This document shows positions 8,515 to 16,624 of a stretch of 64,000 nt of DNA, piece by piece. The stretch is from NCBI GenBank assembly GCA_948470755.1, contig CAOKPU010000003.1, forward strand, positions 41,739 through 105,738, given 5' to 3'. A program made the translations under genes and the position numbers. Source of the DNA: an uncultured Lachnospiraceae bacterium (GTDB lineage: Bacteria > Bacillota > Clostridia > Lachnospirales > Lachnospiraceae). The notes under the pieces were generated by a model that saw nothing but the letters and a program-made list of their open reading frames with translations, was not told where the DNA came from and did not search any database. Within the stretch, counting starts at the first letter, position 1. Every line of letters begins with the position of its first letter.

Positions 8515-9075
8515 TTAACAATGTGCTACTGCATACGCTATGCGTTCCATTTCATTCCCGCTGTCCTGGCGGGAACGCGCCCCATCGAATAAATATGCCT
8601 TTACATCACCATCATCGCTCTTTCTTTCAATATAAACCGGACATGCCCCTTCTCCCTTCCCTTGCCTTTCATCTTTTTTCGCTTTTAAAACATACCCTTC
8701 CAGTATGTTGATCTCCACTTTATCGCATTCCTGATAAGGGATCTTCCTCACCGGCACTTCTTTCGTCTCTTTTACATCTTCCTTTTGATCCACCCGGATA
8801 TTAACGCTTTCCGCCTTGCTCTGTCCAAGATCCTCCATACGGGCCGCCTTTTTCCTCTCCTCCCTTCCGGCTTCTTCCCACTTCCCCCGGCACTCTTTCA
8901 TGGCTTCTTCCTGAATCATAATTTTTTGCAGGCTGTTACGGAAGCTGTCCTCATCCGGCCTCACTTTGCTGCTGTTTACAGAAATATCAAAAAGTTTCCT
9001 GGTATTTATTTTTCCCGATACACCGCTGATCCCTTTTCCCTCCGCCGCGCTTTTATCCCATTCATTGATCCGCAT
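8515..9075 (-). CDS. Unrecognised protein of the ECF sigma operon (about 186 residues)
   Basis: Family not recognised. The product is soluble and very rich in Lys, Glu and Arg, with an N-terminal MRINEWDKSA and a C-terminal region (KIPYQECDKVEINILEGYVLKAKKD..., then CPVYIERKSDDGDVKAYLFDG) that could form a small beta domain. The ATG at 9075 has AAGGTGG 5 nt upstream; a GTG three codons earlier is the alternative. It starts 15 nt after the sigma factor's stop, the slot where an anti-sigma gene is usually found, but it has no membrane helix and no zinc-binding anti-sigma motif that I can see. Confidence 0.65.
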   Translation of the reverse strand: MRINEWDKSAAEGKGISGVSGKINTRKLFDISVNSSKVRPDEDSFRNSLQKIMIQEEAMKECRGKWEEAGREERKKAARMEDLGQSKAESVNIRVDQKEDVKETKEVPVRKIPYQECDKVEINILEGYVLKAKKDERQGKGEGACPVYIERKSDDGDVKAYLFDGARSRQDSGNEMERIAYAVAHC

Positions 9076-9090
9076 CCTTGCCACCTTCTT

Positions 9091-9633
9091 TCAAAATCCT
9101 TTTTCAAAGTTTTCGCCTTTCCCGTAAGGCTTCTTCCCTTCCTCCCCATATAGGATCCGTTCTTTTATCATTTCCCTGCCCCGCCGCAGCCTCGTCTTCA
9201 CCGCCCCTTCCCCCAATTCCATTATCCGGGCGATTTCTTTTATGGAATAATCCTCATAATAAAATAAATACAACGGGTTGCGGTAGGCCGCCGCAAGCTC
9301 CATAACATACCGCAGCATTTCGTCTTCTACAGCAAAGGGCATTTTGAAATGCTCCATTTCATATTCCGTCACTTCATCAAATGCAACCGTTTTGGAAAAC
9401 CACGCGCTTTTCTGGATGTCATAACAGATATTGATCACTACACGGATAAACCATGCCTTCTCATGATCCTGGCTTTCAAACGCCGGCTTTGCCTTCAAAT
9501 ATCTGCAAAAAGCCTCCTGCACCACATCCTCCGCATCTGCCTTACTTTTCATATTGGAAAAAGCAATGCGGTACAATATGTCTTTATATTTCTCAAACGT
9601 TTCCTCCGCTTCCTTTTCCTCATTTCTCAGCAT
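9091..9633 (-). CDS. ECF-type RNA polymerase sigma factor
   Basis: A 180-residue sigma-70 family protein with only regions 2 and 4. Region 2 includes DAEDVVQEAFCRYLK and the -10 recognition part AWFIRVVINICYD; region 4 includes YYEDYSIKEIARIMELGEGAVKTRLRRGREMIKERI, a typical -35-binding helix-turn-helix. The ATG at 9633 has GAGGGG 6 nt upstream. Its promoter (9668-9694) looks like an ECF promoter, so it is probably autoregulated. It leads a four-gene operon whose other three products are not recognised; no transmembrane anti-sigma factor is adjacent. The activating signal is unknown. Confidence 0.9.
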   Translation of the reverse strand: MLRNEEKEAEETFEKYKDILYRIAFSNMKSKADAEDVVQEAFCRYLKAKPAFESQDHEKAWFIRVVINICYDIQKSAWFSKTVAFDEVTEYEMEHFKMPFAVEDEMLRYVMELAAAYRNPLYLFYYEDYSIKEIARIMELGEGAVKTRLRRGREMIKERILYGEEGKKPYGKGENFEKGF

Positions 9634-9667
9634 AGTAACCCCTCATCCCAAGTTCTTATATATGTAA

Positions 9668-9694
9668 TACGATTGATATTCCAAAAAAGTTTCA
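9668..9694 (-). promoter_or_regulatory. ECF-type promoter of the sigma factor operon
   Basis: On the minus strand TGAAAC (9689-9694), followed by a T run, a 17-nt spacer and CGTA (9668-9671) stand about 35 nt upstream of the sigma factor ATG. This matches the TGAAAC...CGTA pattern known for Bacillus sigma-W-type ECF promoters and no sigma-A -10/-35 is evident here, so autoregulation is likely. Confidence 0.65.
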
Positions 9695-9698
9695 GGAT

Positions 9699-10973
9699 TT
9701 AAGAATTTTCCGCTTTCACCTCCAGCCCTTCCTTCGGGTAACGATTCACTGCATTCCATAAGATCCACTCTTCATAACCGGCATCATAAACCGCCTGTAT
9801 CTGCTGGCGGATCTGTCTGCCTCCATAAGAAATATGCCCTTTTACCCAGGTTGCCGTAAAGGCCTGCAGCCATGGCCGCACCAAAGCCCTTTCTTTTTCC
9901 GGGATCTTCTCCAGCTCTTTTTTAGAACCTTCCATTGCAGCCAAAACCGTTTCATAAGGTTTTGCATCCGGGATCTCCAGCCCAAAAACATGGCTGCCAT
10001 AATGGGAAGGATAAACCATAGGGGAAAGTACGTCCACACATTTCCCTAAGTCCGCATAATCCTGCCCTACCCGTTCCACATCCGTCTCACTTCCGATAAT
10101 CGTACCAAATACATCTGCAGTCACCACGATCCCTTTCCGGTGCAGCCTGGAAACTGCATAATCCAGGAAACCCCCAATTGCCTGTTTTTTCGGATAATCT
10201 TCCATATCCACGCCATAATCCGCAGCATCCGCGTCGCTGCCTATCGGAAAACGGACATAATCAAATTGTATTTCATCAAACCCGGCCTCTGCTGCCGATT
10301 CCGCCACATCCGTAAGATACTCCCACACTTCCTCTTTATAGGGGTTCACCCATGCTATGCCATTTACATCCGTCACCGGGGCCCCATCGCTTTTTTTCAA
10401 GGCAAGCCCCGGCCTTCCCTTTGCCAGAAAGGGATCCTTAAAGCAGACGATCCTTGCAATGGTATATATCCCGTGTTCCTGAACCTCTTTCATAAACTTT
10501 TCCATATCCGATATATAAGGAGTGCATGCGCCTATATCCTGTGCCGTTTCCAAATCCATCTTCCATGTAATATTCCCTTCATCGTTTTTCACATCTATGA
10601 CCATAGTATTCAGTTCCGTATCATCCACCAATTGCAGCAACTCCTGAAACGCATGGCTGCCCGCCATCGGCCCCGTTACGTAGATCCCTTTTACCTTAAC
10701 CCGGCCTGTTTCCCTCTCTCTTACATCTTCTTTCACCGTTTCCTCCGCAATCTCTTCCTCTTTCCTTCCGGACGCTTTGTCTTCTTCCTCTTTCCTGCCT
10801 TCCGGCACCCCTCCCGTATCCTCCCCGGAATCCTCCCGGACGCTTTCCGCCATCGCTTCCATCCCCTTTTCTTCCATCAGCCATCCGGCCTTCCCTGCCC
10901 CTAGTCCTGCTGCCAAAAGAATTATAAGACATACAGGAACAGCTATTCTCAAATATCCCTTTTTGCCTTTCAT
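9699..10973 (-). CDS. Predicted secreted glycoside hydrolase (DUF4015/GH13-like barrel family)
   Basis: A 424-residue protein with a basic start (MKGKKGYLRIA) and one hydrophobic helix at about 8-27, then an acidic, Glu/Lys-rich linker (about 30-95) and a barrel-like domain (about 95-420). The domain starts VKGIYVTGPMAGS and contains TMVIDVKNDEGNITW, GFDEIQFDYVRFP and DVLSPMVYPSHYG, the pattern of the putative glycoside hydrolase family PF13200. The acidic FDYVRFP segment is likely in the active site. The substrate is unknown, perhaps cell-wall glycan. It is upstream of the ECF sigma factor but separated from it by the ECF promoter; AAGGATG precedes the ATG. It is probably its own transcription unit. 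Confidence 0.8.
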   Translation of the reverse strand: MKGKKGYLRIAVPVCLIILLAAGLGAGKAGWLMEEKGMEAMAESVREDSGEDTGGVPEGRKEEEDKASGRKEEEIAEETVKEDVRERETGRVKVKGIYVTGPMAGSHAFQELLQLVDDTELNTMVIDVKNDEGNITWKMDLETAQDIGACTPYISDMEKFMKEVQEHGIYTIARIVCFKDPFLAKGRPGLALKKSDGAPVTDVNGIAWVNPYKEEVWEYLTDVAESAAEAGFDEIQFDYVRFPIGSDADAADYGVDMEDYPKKQAIGGFLDYAVSRLHRKGIVVTADVFGTIIGSETDVERVGQDYADLGKCVDVLSPMVYPSHYGSHVFGLEIPDAKPYETVLAAMEGSKKELEKIPEKERALVRPWLQAFTATWVKGHISYGGRQIRQQIQAVYDAGYEEWILWNAVNRYPKEGLEVKAENS

Positions 10974-11085
10974 CCATTCATCCTTCTTTCTTTTTCTATT
11001 CCCTCCGGATACATTACATCCCTTTTAGCTTTCCCATCTATTGTAGCAAGGCATTCCTCATAATACAATCTTTCCTTCCATATTT

Positions 11086-11125
11086 AAAAATGCCATGCGG
11101 GCAAACCAATTCCGCATGGCATTTT
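11086..11125 (-). terminator. Terminator after the MBL hydrolase gene
   Basis: Perfect 14-bp stem, AAAATGCCATGCGG (11087-11100) with its complement (11112-11125), 11-nt loop. On the minus strand the stem ends in a T run, which places the end of the sugar sensing and uptake cluster here; the plus strand also has a T-rich flank. Confidence 0.85.
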
Positions 11126-11136
11126 CTTTTTTTCAT

Positions 11137-11985
11137 TCAATCTTTCGGCCAATCGTTGTCAGATAGGCCGGAAACCTGTACGCTTCCATATTCGGCCACC
11201 ATCTTCATAGCGCCTTCCGAAGACAGGGCATCCGGTACTTTTTTATATACCGCCGTACCATCCTGTATGGATTTCAAACATGCCACGGCATCCGGCAACA
11301 CCGCATCCCCCAACGGGGAACCGAAACCTCTGAAATCATGATGGCTGTTGTAAACCAGATCATAAGCAATTCCCTTAAGATCAAGAAGACGCTCCAGGCC
11401 TTTCCGCGCTTCCTCCATCACATCCTCAGGAATCAGAAGATTTCTATTGCAGGCATCCCCGGCCAGCAATATCCGGCTTTTATCATCGATCACCGCACAC
11501 TCCCCTGCCGTATGGCCGGGGCAATGATAAACCGTCACCTTTCTTCCTCCCAGATCAAAGACCTGCCCGTCCTGCAGGATGTGCTTTACGGGTTCTTTCG
11601 GCCATTCGACAATATCCCTTTCCACATCGTAAGCATAATTTTTGTTTTCCCTGCCCGCGATCAACTTTGCATAAAATTTGCGTCCCGTCAGCGTAGGCGG
11701 CACCGGAAGATCGCTCCAGTCAGCATCCTCACCGTGAATCCACACATCGTCAAAAAATCCCGCGCCGCCGATATGATCCGCATGATTATGGGTCAGCACC
11801 ACATCGTAAGGCTTGTCCGTGATTTTATGTTCGATCACCCAGCGCAGATTGCCGATACCCGTTCCGGTATCCAAAACAAGCGCCCGCTCTTCCCCAACGA
11901 TTACAAACACGGAGGCACAGTCAAATTCATCTATTTCAAACATTCCTTCTGAAAACTCATAATATGGTAATGCGCGTGTCCTCAT
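11137..11985 (-). CDS. MBL-fold metallo-hydrolase
   Basis: A 282-residue metallo-beta-lactamase-fold protein. The metal site is complete: THNHADHIGG (HxHxDH), HCPGHTAGECAV, the bridging Asp in LAGDACN, and a final His in YNSHHD. There is no signal peptide, so it acts in the cytoplasm. It is the last gene of the sugar ABC operon, 11 nt after the permease, with GGGAGG before the ATG. The fold covers hydrolases of thioesters, lactones and phosphoesters; placement suggests processing of the imported compound, for example lactone or ester opening, but the substrate cannot be told from sequence. Confidence 0.85.
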   Translation of the reverse strand: MRTRALPYYEFSEGMFEIDEFDCASVFVIVGEERALVLDTGTGIGNLRWVIEHKITDKPYDVVLTHNHADHIGGAGFFDDVWIHGEDADWSDLPVPPTLTGRKFYAKLIAGRENKNYAYDVERDIVEWPKEPVKHILQDGQVFDLGGRKVTVYHCPGHTAGECAVIDDKSRILLAGDACNRNLLIPEDVMEEARKGLERLLDLKGIAYDLVYNSHHDFRGFGSPLGDAVLPDAVACLKSIQDGTAVYKKVPDALSSEGAMKMVAEYGSVQVSGLSDNDWPKD

Positions 11986-11996
11986 ACTTCCTCCCC

Positions 11997-12959
11997 TTAT
12001 TTTATCCTTTTCTTTTTACCGCCCTGATAACAGTCGATCGCTACCGCTATTAATAGAATCAAGCCCTTTACCACGCTCTGGAAGTTAGAATTTACTCCCA
12101 TCAGTACCAGGCCATTGTCCAAAATGCCCAGAATGATAACGCCTACCACAACGCCGCTGATCTTTCCTTCGCCGCCGCTGATGCTGATCCCGCCCAGGCA
12201 GGCTGCCGTCATGCAGTCGAAGGGATAGCTGCTTCCCGCCCCTGGCTGGGAGGCATTCGTCCTTCCCACCATGATAACTGCCGCAATGCTGGCTGCAAAG
12301 CCTGTAAATGCATAAATAAAGATCGTCAATTTATCCACATTAATGCCCGCAAGCCTTGCCGCCTCCTTATTTCCTCCGAGCGCATATATATGGCGGCCAA
12401 GATAGGTTTTATTCATAACAATCCATCCAAAAACGACGAACAAAAGGAAGATGATAACGGGAACCGGAATAATGCCGATATATCCTTGGCCGATCCTGGT
12501 AAAGCCTTCCGGCATTCCTGTGATAGGATAGCCTCCGGTAATCAAATAAGCGACTCCTTGCAGCACTAACATCATGGACAACGTCACGATGATGGGCGCC
12601 ATATGGAGTTTGATTGCCAGAATACCGTTTAAGCTGCCAAAAATACAGCCTGTCAGAATGCCGATCAAAATGGCGGGAACAATCCCCAGGTTCAGGTTGA
12701 CCATCAGATATCCCAAAATCATGCCAACCACAGCCATCTGCCCGCCCACCGACAGATCCATGCCGCCTCCGATCATTACTGCGGATACGCCGACTACTAC
12801 AATGCCGAACATAGATACCTGACGCAAAATATTTATCACATTATTCGATGATAGGAAGTTCGGCGCAAAAATTGCAAAAAAGACAAAAACAACTGCAAGA
12901 AAAATATAAATACCAAATTTCTTATAATAATCAATCCATGTTTTTTTCGTTTGTTCCAT
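11997..12959 (-). CDS. Sugar ABC transporter permease (RbsC-like)
   Basis: About 320 residues with eight to ten hydrophobic segments, the usual RbsC length. The family signature GGGMDLSVGGQMA is near residue 85 and GGISISGGEGKI near 265. I place the start at ATG 12959 (GGAGG 8 nt upstream) rather than 15 codons earlier; it then overlaps the ATPase gene by 29 nt, as in many coupled transporter genes. It would form the membrane channel for the binding protein at 14516 and the ATPase at 12931. The sugar is not identifiable; ribose, galactose, xylose and AI-2 transporters all share this family. Confidence 0.92.
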   Translation of the reverse strand: MEQTKKTWIDYYKKFGIYIFLAVVFVFFAIFAPNFLSSNNVINILRQVSMFGIVVVGVSAVMIGGGMDLSVGGQMAVVGMILGYLMVNLNLGIVPAILIGILTGCIFGSLNGILAIKLHMAPIIVTLSMMLVLQGVAYLITGGYPITGMPEGFTRIGQGYIGIIPVPVIIFLLFVVFGWIVMNKTYLGRHIYALGGNKEAARLAGINVDKLTIFIYAFTGFAASIAAVIMVGRTNASQPGAGSSYPFDCMTAACLGGISISGGEGKISGVVVGVIILGILDNGLVLMGVNSNFQSVVKGLILLIAVAIDCYQGGKKKRIK

Positions 12960-14445
12960 TTTCTTTTCCTCCAGACGCCAAATCCAAAATATAATTCTGA
13001 TCAAATTCTTCTTTGGCTACTTCTCCTATTTTTTCCCCTTCATAAATGACGATTACCCGATCGGACATCCCCAAAAGCTCCGGCATATCCGATGATACCA
13101 TGAGAATCGATTTGCCGCTCTCTGCCAACTCATTCATTAATTTATAAATCTCCTGTTTTGCCCCCACATCGATTCCCCTGGTAGGCTCGTCAAAGATCAC
13201 GATCTCGCTGTTTGCCGCCAGCGTCTTTGCAAGCACTACTTTTTGTTGGTTGCCGCCGCTTAAGTTCCGCACCCGCTGCTCTAAGCTCGGCGTCTTTATG
13301 CGGAATTTTTCCTGATACTCTTCCGCCGCCTTGTTTTCCTTCTTTGTATCCACAAACAATCCGTTGGAAAATGCCTTCAGATTGTTGATTACGGTATTCC
13401 ACTTAATCGTCATCGGCAAAAATACTCCATGGGCTTTGCGATCCTCAGGAATGTAACCAATCCCTGCATGAATGGCGTCGCCGCAGCATTTAATATGTAC
13501 TTCCTTGCCATGGATATATATTTTCCCCGACTCCATGGGATCGGCTCCGTAAATCACCCGCATCAGTTCCGTACGCCCTGCCCCTACCAGTCCGGCAAAC
13601 CCAAGGATTTCCCCCCGATGCAAAGCAAAAGAAATATCCCTGTCCCCATTGCCGCATAGGTCTTCCACCCGCAGTACTTCCTCTCCTATCTGCGCTTTTC
13701 TGGAAGGATAGCTTTCCTTCAGTTCCCTTCCTGCCATCATGGCAATTAATTTCTTCCGGTCAATGTCTTCTATTTTCTCGGTCCCCACATAGGCGCCGTC
13801 CCGCATGACCGTTACCCTGTCCGCTATTTCAAACAATTCTTCAAGACGGTGGGAAATGTAGATAATCGTTACGCCTTTTTTCTTCAAATCACGCACAACG
13901 CGGAAGAGCGTGTCCACTTCGCTGACTGTCAGAGGCGCCGTAGGCTCGTCCATGATCAATATTTTCACGTCCTTACTGACGGCCTTTGCAATCTCCACAA
14001 TTTGCTGGCAGGCCGGAGACAGATCCCTGACCGGCTTTGATACATCGATTTCCACATGCATTCCATCAAACAGCTCTTTTGCCCGCCGTTCGCGTTCCTT
14101 TATATTTACAAAGATTCCCTTGGAAGTTTTTTCACCCAAAAAGACATTTTCCGCCGCGCTGATTCCCGGCACCAGTGTAAATTCCTGATAAATGACGCCG
14201 ATCCCCTGCTCCTTTGCCAGTTTCGGAGTCATTTCGGAAAATTCCTTCCCGTTTACAATAATTGTGCCGGAAGTCGGCGTAATCGCGCCGGACAACGTTT
14301 TGATCAGCGTCGATTTCCCTGCTCCGTTTTCCCCGATCAGAGCATGGATCTCCCCTTCCTCTACATCAAAGGAGAGATGATCGATGGCGCGCACCCCCGG
14401 ATAATCTTTCGTGATTTCCCTCACGCTTAATATTGTATTCGCCAT
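12931..14445 (-). CDS. Sugar ABC transporter ATP-binding protein (RbsA-like, two ATPase halves)
   Basis: A 504-residue duplicated ABC ATPase. The first half has an intact Walker A (GENGAGKST), Walker B (ILIMDEPTAPL) and H-loop (YISHR); the second half has the degenerate P-loop GLVGAGRTE normal for this family, an LSGGNQQK signature and IFDEPTRG. It energises the carbohydrate uptake type-2 (CUT2) transporter with the permease at 11997. I start at ATG 14445, six nt behind AAAGGA, instead of two codons earlier. Its intact motifs contrast with the dead paralogue at 16625 in the same cluster. Confidence 0.93.
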   Translation of the reverse strand: MANTILSVREITKDYPGVRAIDHLSFDVEEGEIHALIGENGAGKSTLIKTLSGAITPTSGTIIVNGKEFSEMTPKLAKEQGIGVIYQEFTLVPGISAAENVFLGEKTSKGIFVNIKERERRAKELFDGMHVEIDVSKPVRDLSPACQQIVEIAKAVSKDVKILIMDEPTAPLTVSEVDTLFRVVRDLKKKGVTIIYISHRLEELFEIADRVTVMRDGAYVGTEKIEDIDRKKLIAMMAGRELKESYPSRKAQIGEEVLRVEDLCGNGDRDISFALHRGEILGFAGLVGAGRTELMRVIYGADPMESGKIYIHGKEVHIKCCGDAIHAGIGYIPEDRKAHGVFLPMTIKWNTVINNLKAFSNGLFVDTKKENKAAEEYQEKFRIKTPSLEQRVRNLSGGNQQKVVLAKTLAANSEIVIFDEPTRGIDVGAKQEIYKLMNELAESGKSILMVSSDMPELLGMSDRVIVIYEGEKIGEVAKEEFDQNYILDLASGGKENGTNEKNMD

Positions 14446-14464
14446 ACTCATTTCCTTTCAAAAT

Positions 14465-14493
14465 CAGCGCTGCCCGTTTACGGGACAGCGCTG
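14465..14493 (-). terminator. Intercistronic hairpin between binding protein and ATPase genes
   Basis: CAGCGCTGCCCG pairs with CGGGACAGCGCTG around a TTTA loop, one bulged A. No T run follows. Such hairpins between binding-protein and downstream transporter genes usually lower downstream expression by partial termination or protect the upstream mRNA. Confidence 0.6.
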
Positions 14494-14515
14494 TATTTAA
14501 TTGCTCTTATCCTTC

Positions 14516-15529
14516 TTATTCCGTATAATATTCATCAATATTAGCACTGGTAATGCTAATCGTCTCTGCTGTAATAACCTCGTCAAAAGTTTCGCCGTTT
14601 AAAACACGCTCGGCATACTCGGCCATCATAGGAGCGAGAGGCGCAAACATAATCGTACCTTTCTGGGGATCTCCCGCTTTAATGCCTGCCATTGCCTGTG
14701 CCGTACCATCACAGGAAAAGATACCGAAGTTTTCTACATCGACATTTGCGGCTTTTGCGGCTTCCATGGATTCCACTGCCGCCGCATCCCCATAGCATAC
14801 GATACAGTTTAAATCCGGATATTTCTGAAGCATGTTTTCCGTAGTGGAAGTACCGGAGCCGACTACATCCTTTCCAATATCAACTACTTCCAGAATCTCT
14901 GCCTCCTTAGCATTCTCTGCAATCGCATCCTGGATTCCCTGTCCGCGGTTCTGCATATCCTGATTCTGTACCGTTGTATAAACTACCACTTTCCCTGCGC
15001 CGCCAAGCTGGGAATTAATCCACTCGGCCGCCATCTCGCCAATCGATACGCCTACCTGGTATTGATCCGTATTCAGGCATACATCATAAACCTCCGTCTG
15101 CACGCCGCATTCCATAATTTTTACGCCCGCCGCCTGCGCATCTGCCAAAGCGGAATCACAGGAACTATCGGAAACCATGGCGATAATCACATTACAATTT
15201 CCTGTTACCATATTTTCAATATTGGTAACTGCCTTCGCGGAATCATTGTCAAAACTTACGGATACATATTCCCAACCTCTGTCTGCACATTCTGTTTTCA
15301 GACCGTCATCGATTGAAATAAAGAATTCTGTCTGCAATGTCGGGGCCAGAAACCCGATTTTATAACTTTTGCTTCCTTCTGCTGTTTCTTCATTTTTTGC
15401 CGTTTCTTCCGTTCCGGCCTCTGCCGCAGGCTCCTGAGCCTTTTCACTCGCCGGTGCGGAACCGCACCCTGCCAACACCGTTGCCGCCAACGTCATGCCG
15501 AGCAGCATACTCAATAATTTCTTAATCAT
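14516..15529 (-). CDS. Sugar ABC transporter substrate-binding lipoprotein (RbsB-like)
   Basis: A 337-residue lipoprotein: basic start MIKKLL, hydrophobic core and a lipobox LAGC with the lipidated Cys at 22, followed by an acidic Ala/Glu/Thr linker (about 25-55). The binding domain (about 57-337) is a type I periplasmic-binding fold, with YKIGFLAPTLQTEFF at its start and the internal FGIFSCDGT near 265. It would capture a sugar outside the membrane for the permease and ATPase downstream. GGGAGG lies 6 nt before the ATG and a promoter is visible at 15568-15596. The ligand is not recognisable. Confidence 0.93.
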   Translation of the reverse strand: MIKKLLSMLLGMTLAATVLAGCGSAPASEKAQEPAAEAGTEETAKNEETAEGSKSYKIGFLAPTLQTEFFISIDDGLKTECADRGWEYVSVSFDNDSAKAVTNIENMVTGNCNVIIAMVSDSSCDSALADAQAAGVKIMECGVQTEVYDVCLNTDQYQVGVSIGEMAAEWINSQLGGAGKVVVYTTVQNQDMQNRGQGIQDAIAENAKEAEILEVVDIGKDVVGSGTSTTENMLQKYPDLNCIVCYGDAAAVESMEAAKAANVDVENFGIFSCDGTAQAMAGIKAGDPQKGTIMFAPLAPMMAEYAERVLNGETFDEVITAETISITSANIDEYYTE

Positions 15530-15567
15530 ATGATACCTCCCATTGATTGAATTGATTTGATAAATTT

Positions 15568-15596
15568 ACTTTACCTTTTCCACATGCTTCTTTCAA
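15568..15596 (-). promoter_or_regulatory. Candidate promoter of the sugar ABC operon
   Basis: On the minus strand TTGAAA (15591-15596), 17-nt spacer and TAAAGT (15568-15573), about 40 nt upstream of the binding protein ATG. It would let the transporter be induced separately from the upstream sensing genes, perhaps by the AraC-type regulator at 19014. Confidence 0.5.
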
Positions 15597-15628
15597 TGAG
15601 GGGATTTTTGGAATTAGGGGGATGATTC

Positions 15629-16450
15629 TCAGTTCTTTTTTCTGATGCCCAGCGCCAGTGCCACAAGAATAATACTTCCTTCCAATATATTTTCAAAACG
15701 GTACAAATAACCGCTCCCTGTAAGGAACGTAACCCCTAACGTCACCGCCAAAGCGCCGGATGCCATTCCAAGGATACGCCCTTTTCCCGTACCGGGGAGG
15801 ATGCCTCCTAAGAAAACCGCAGTAAGGATCTGATAAAGATATGTTGCGCCCAATGCGCTGTTGCTGCTCCCCGTGCGAAACATAAGAAATGCCGCGGATA
15901 TGGAAAAAAAGAAAGAAGAAAATAAATGAACCACCACGGAAATACCGAAACATTTCACACCATTTTCCCGGGCCAACGGCAAATCCTCCCCCAACATCCT
16001 GCAATATTTTCCATAATACGTCTTTTCCAGAAAAAAGAAGGCTCCGGCCACACAAAAAACCGTGATTATAAGCTCCACTACCGTATAAAGATTCCCCCGA
16101 TAGCTTTCTTGCAACCCGGGTATCACTATGCCTGTATAATCCACTGTCACCAAAAGAAAATTAGATAAGATCACCTGCATCGCCAACGTAAAAATAATCG
16201 AAGGGATGCGCAGCTTTACGAGAAAAACCGCCTTAAGGAATCCAAGACAAAAATTAAAAAAAAGAATGCCGATACATCCCACCCCGACAGGACAACCCCC
16301 CGCAATCAACGAAACACCGACAAGGGCGGAGGCGGAAAGCTGCGCCGCAAACGCAAGATCGATTACCCCGCCGATCATTTCCAAAGACACCCCCACCGTC
16401 AAAAGCGTAATCAAAGATATTTGCCTGATGAAAAAAGAAATATTTATCAT
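15629..16450 (-). CDS. Short RbsC-like permease paralogue, probably partner of the dead ATPase
   Basis: About 274 residues with seven to eight hydrophobic segments; it aligns with RbsC permeases (GVSLEMIGGVIDLAFAAQLSAS replaces the usual GGIDLSVG signature; GGILPGTGKG near the end) but lacks the first 40-50 residues of the family. The real start is ATG 16450, with GGAG 6 nt upstream; the open frame extends to 16606 only because it runs through a repeat element (16555-16618). It follows the degenerate ATPase at 16625 and precedes the intact transporter genes. It could be a sensor subunit rather than a transporter, but that is inference. Confidence 0.75.
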   Translation of the reverse strand: MINISFFIRQISLITLLTVGVSLEMIGGVIDLAFAAQLSASALVGVSLIAGGCPVGVGCIGILFFNFCLGFLKAVFLVKLRIPSIIFTLAMQVILSNFLLVTVDYTGIVIPGLQESYRGNLYTVVELIITVFCVAGAFFFLEKTYYGKYCRMLGEDLPLARENGVKCFGISVVVHLFSSFFFSISAAFLMFRTGSSNSALGATYLYQILTAVFLGGILPGTGKGRILGMASGALAVTLGVTFLTGSGYLYRFENILEGSIILVALALGIRKKN

Positions 16451-16554
16451 TTTAATCTCCATTCCAAAGCGTCTACGCGACGGGATCATTGAGGCTATTT
16501 GCGATGCTCCGGCACAAACCCTGATGAAAAATGCCGCATTTTGGGCATTTTTCG

Positions 16555-16618
16555 GTGTGAGAAAAGTCAGCTTGGCTGACTTAGTACTTCTCCGCGAAGC
16601 AGCCATTGCTGTTGAGCT
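16555..16618 (+). repeat. Cloverleaf repeat, partial copy 1
   Basis: Shares GTGAGAAAAGTCAGCTTGGC and the following TGACTTAGTACTTCTCCGCGAAGCAGCC-type sequence with copies at 47987-48070 and 54015-54099, but the right half that would complete the outer stem is missing or diverged. It is preceded by an ATGCC...GGCAT hairpin (16531-16550), also seen before the copy at 54015. It lies between the dead ATPase and the short permease. Confidence 0.75.
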
Positions 16619-16624
16619 GATTTT

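Noticed and set aside
16451-16606. N-terminal extension of the short permease frame (52 extra codons)
   Set aside because: The extension is read from repeat and intergenic sequence, has no membrane character, and a GGAG site supports ATG 16450.
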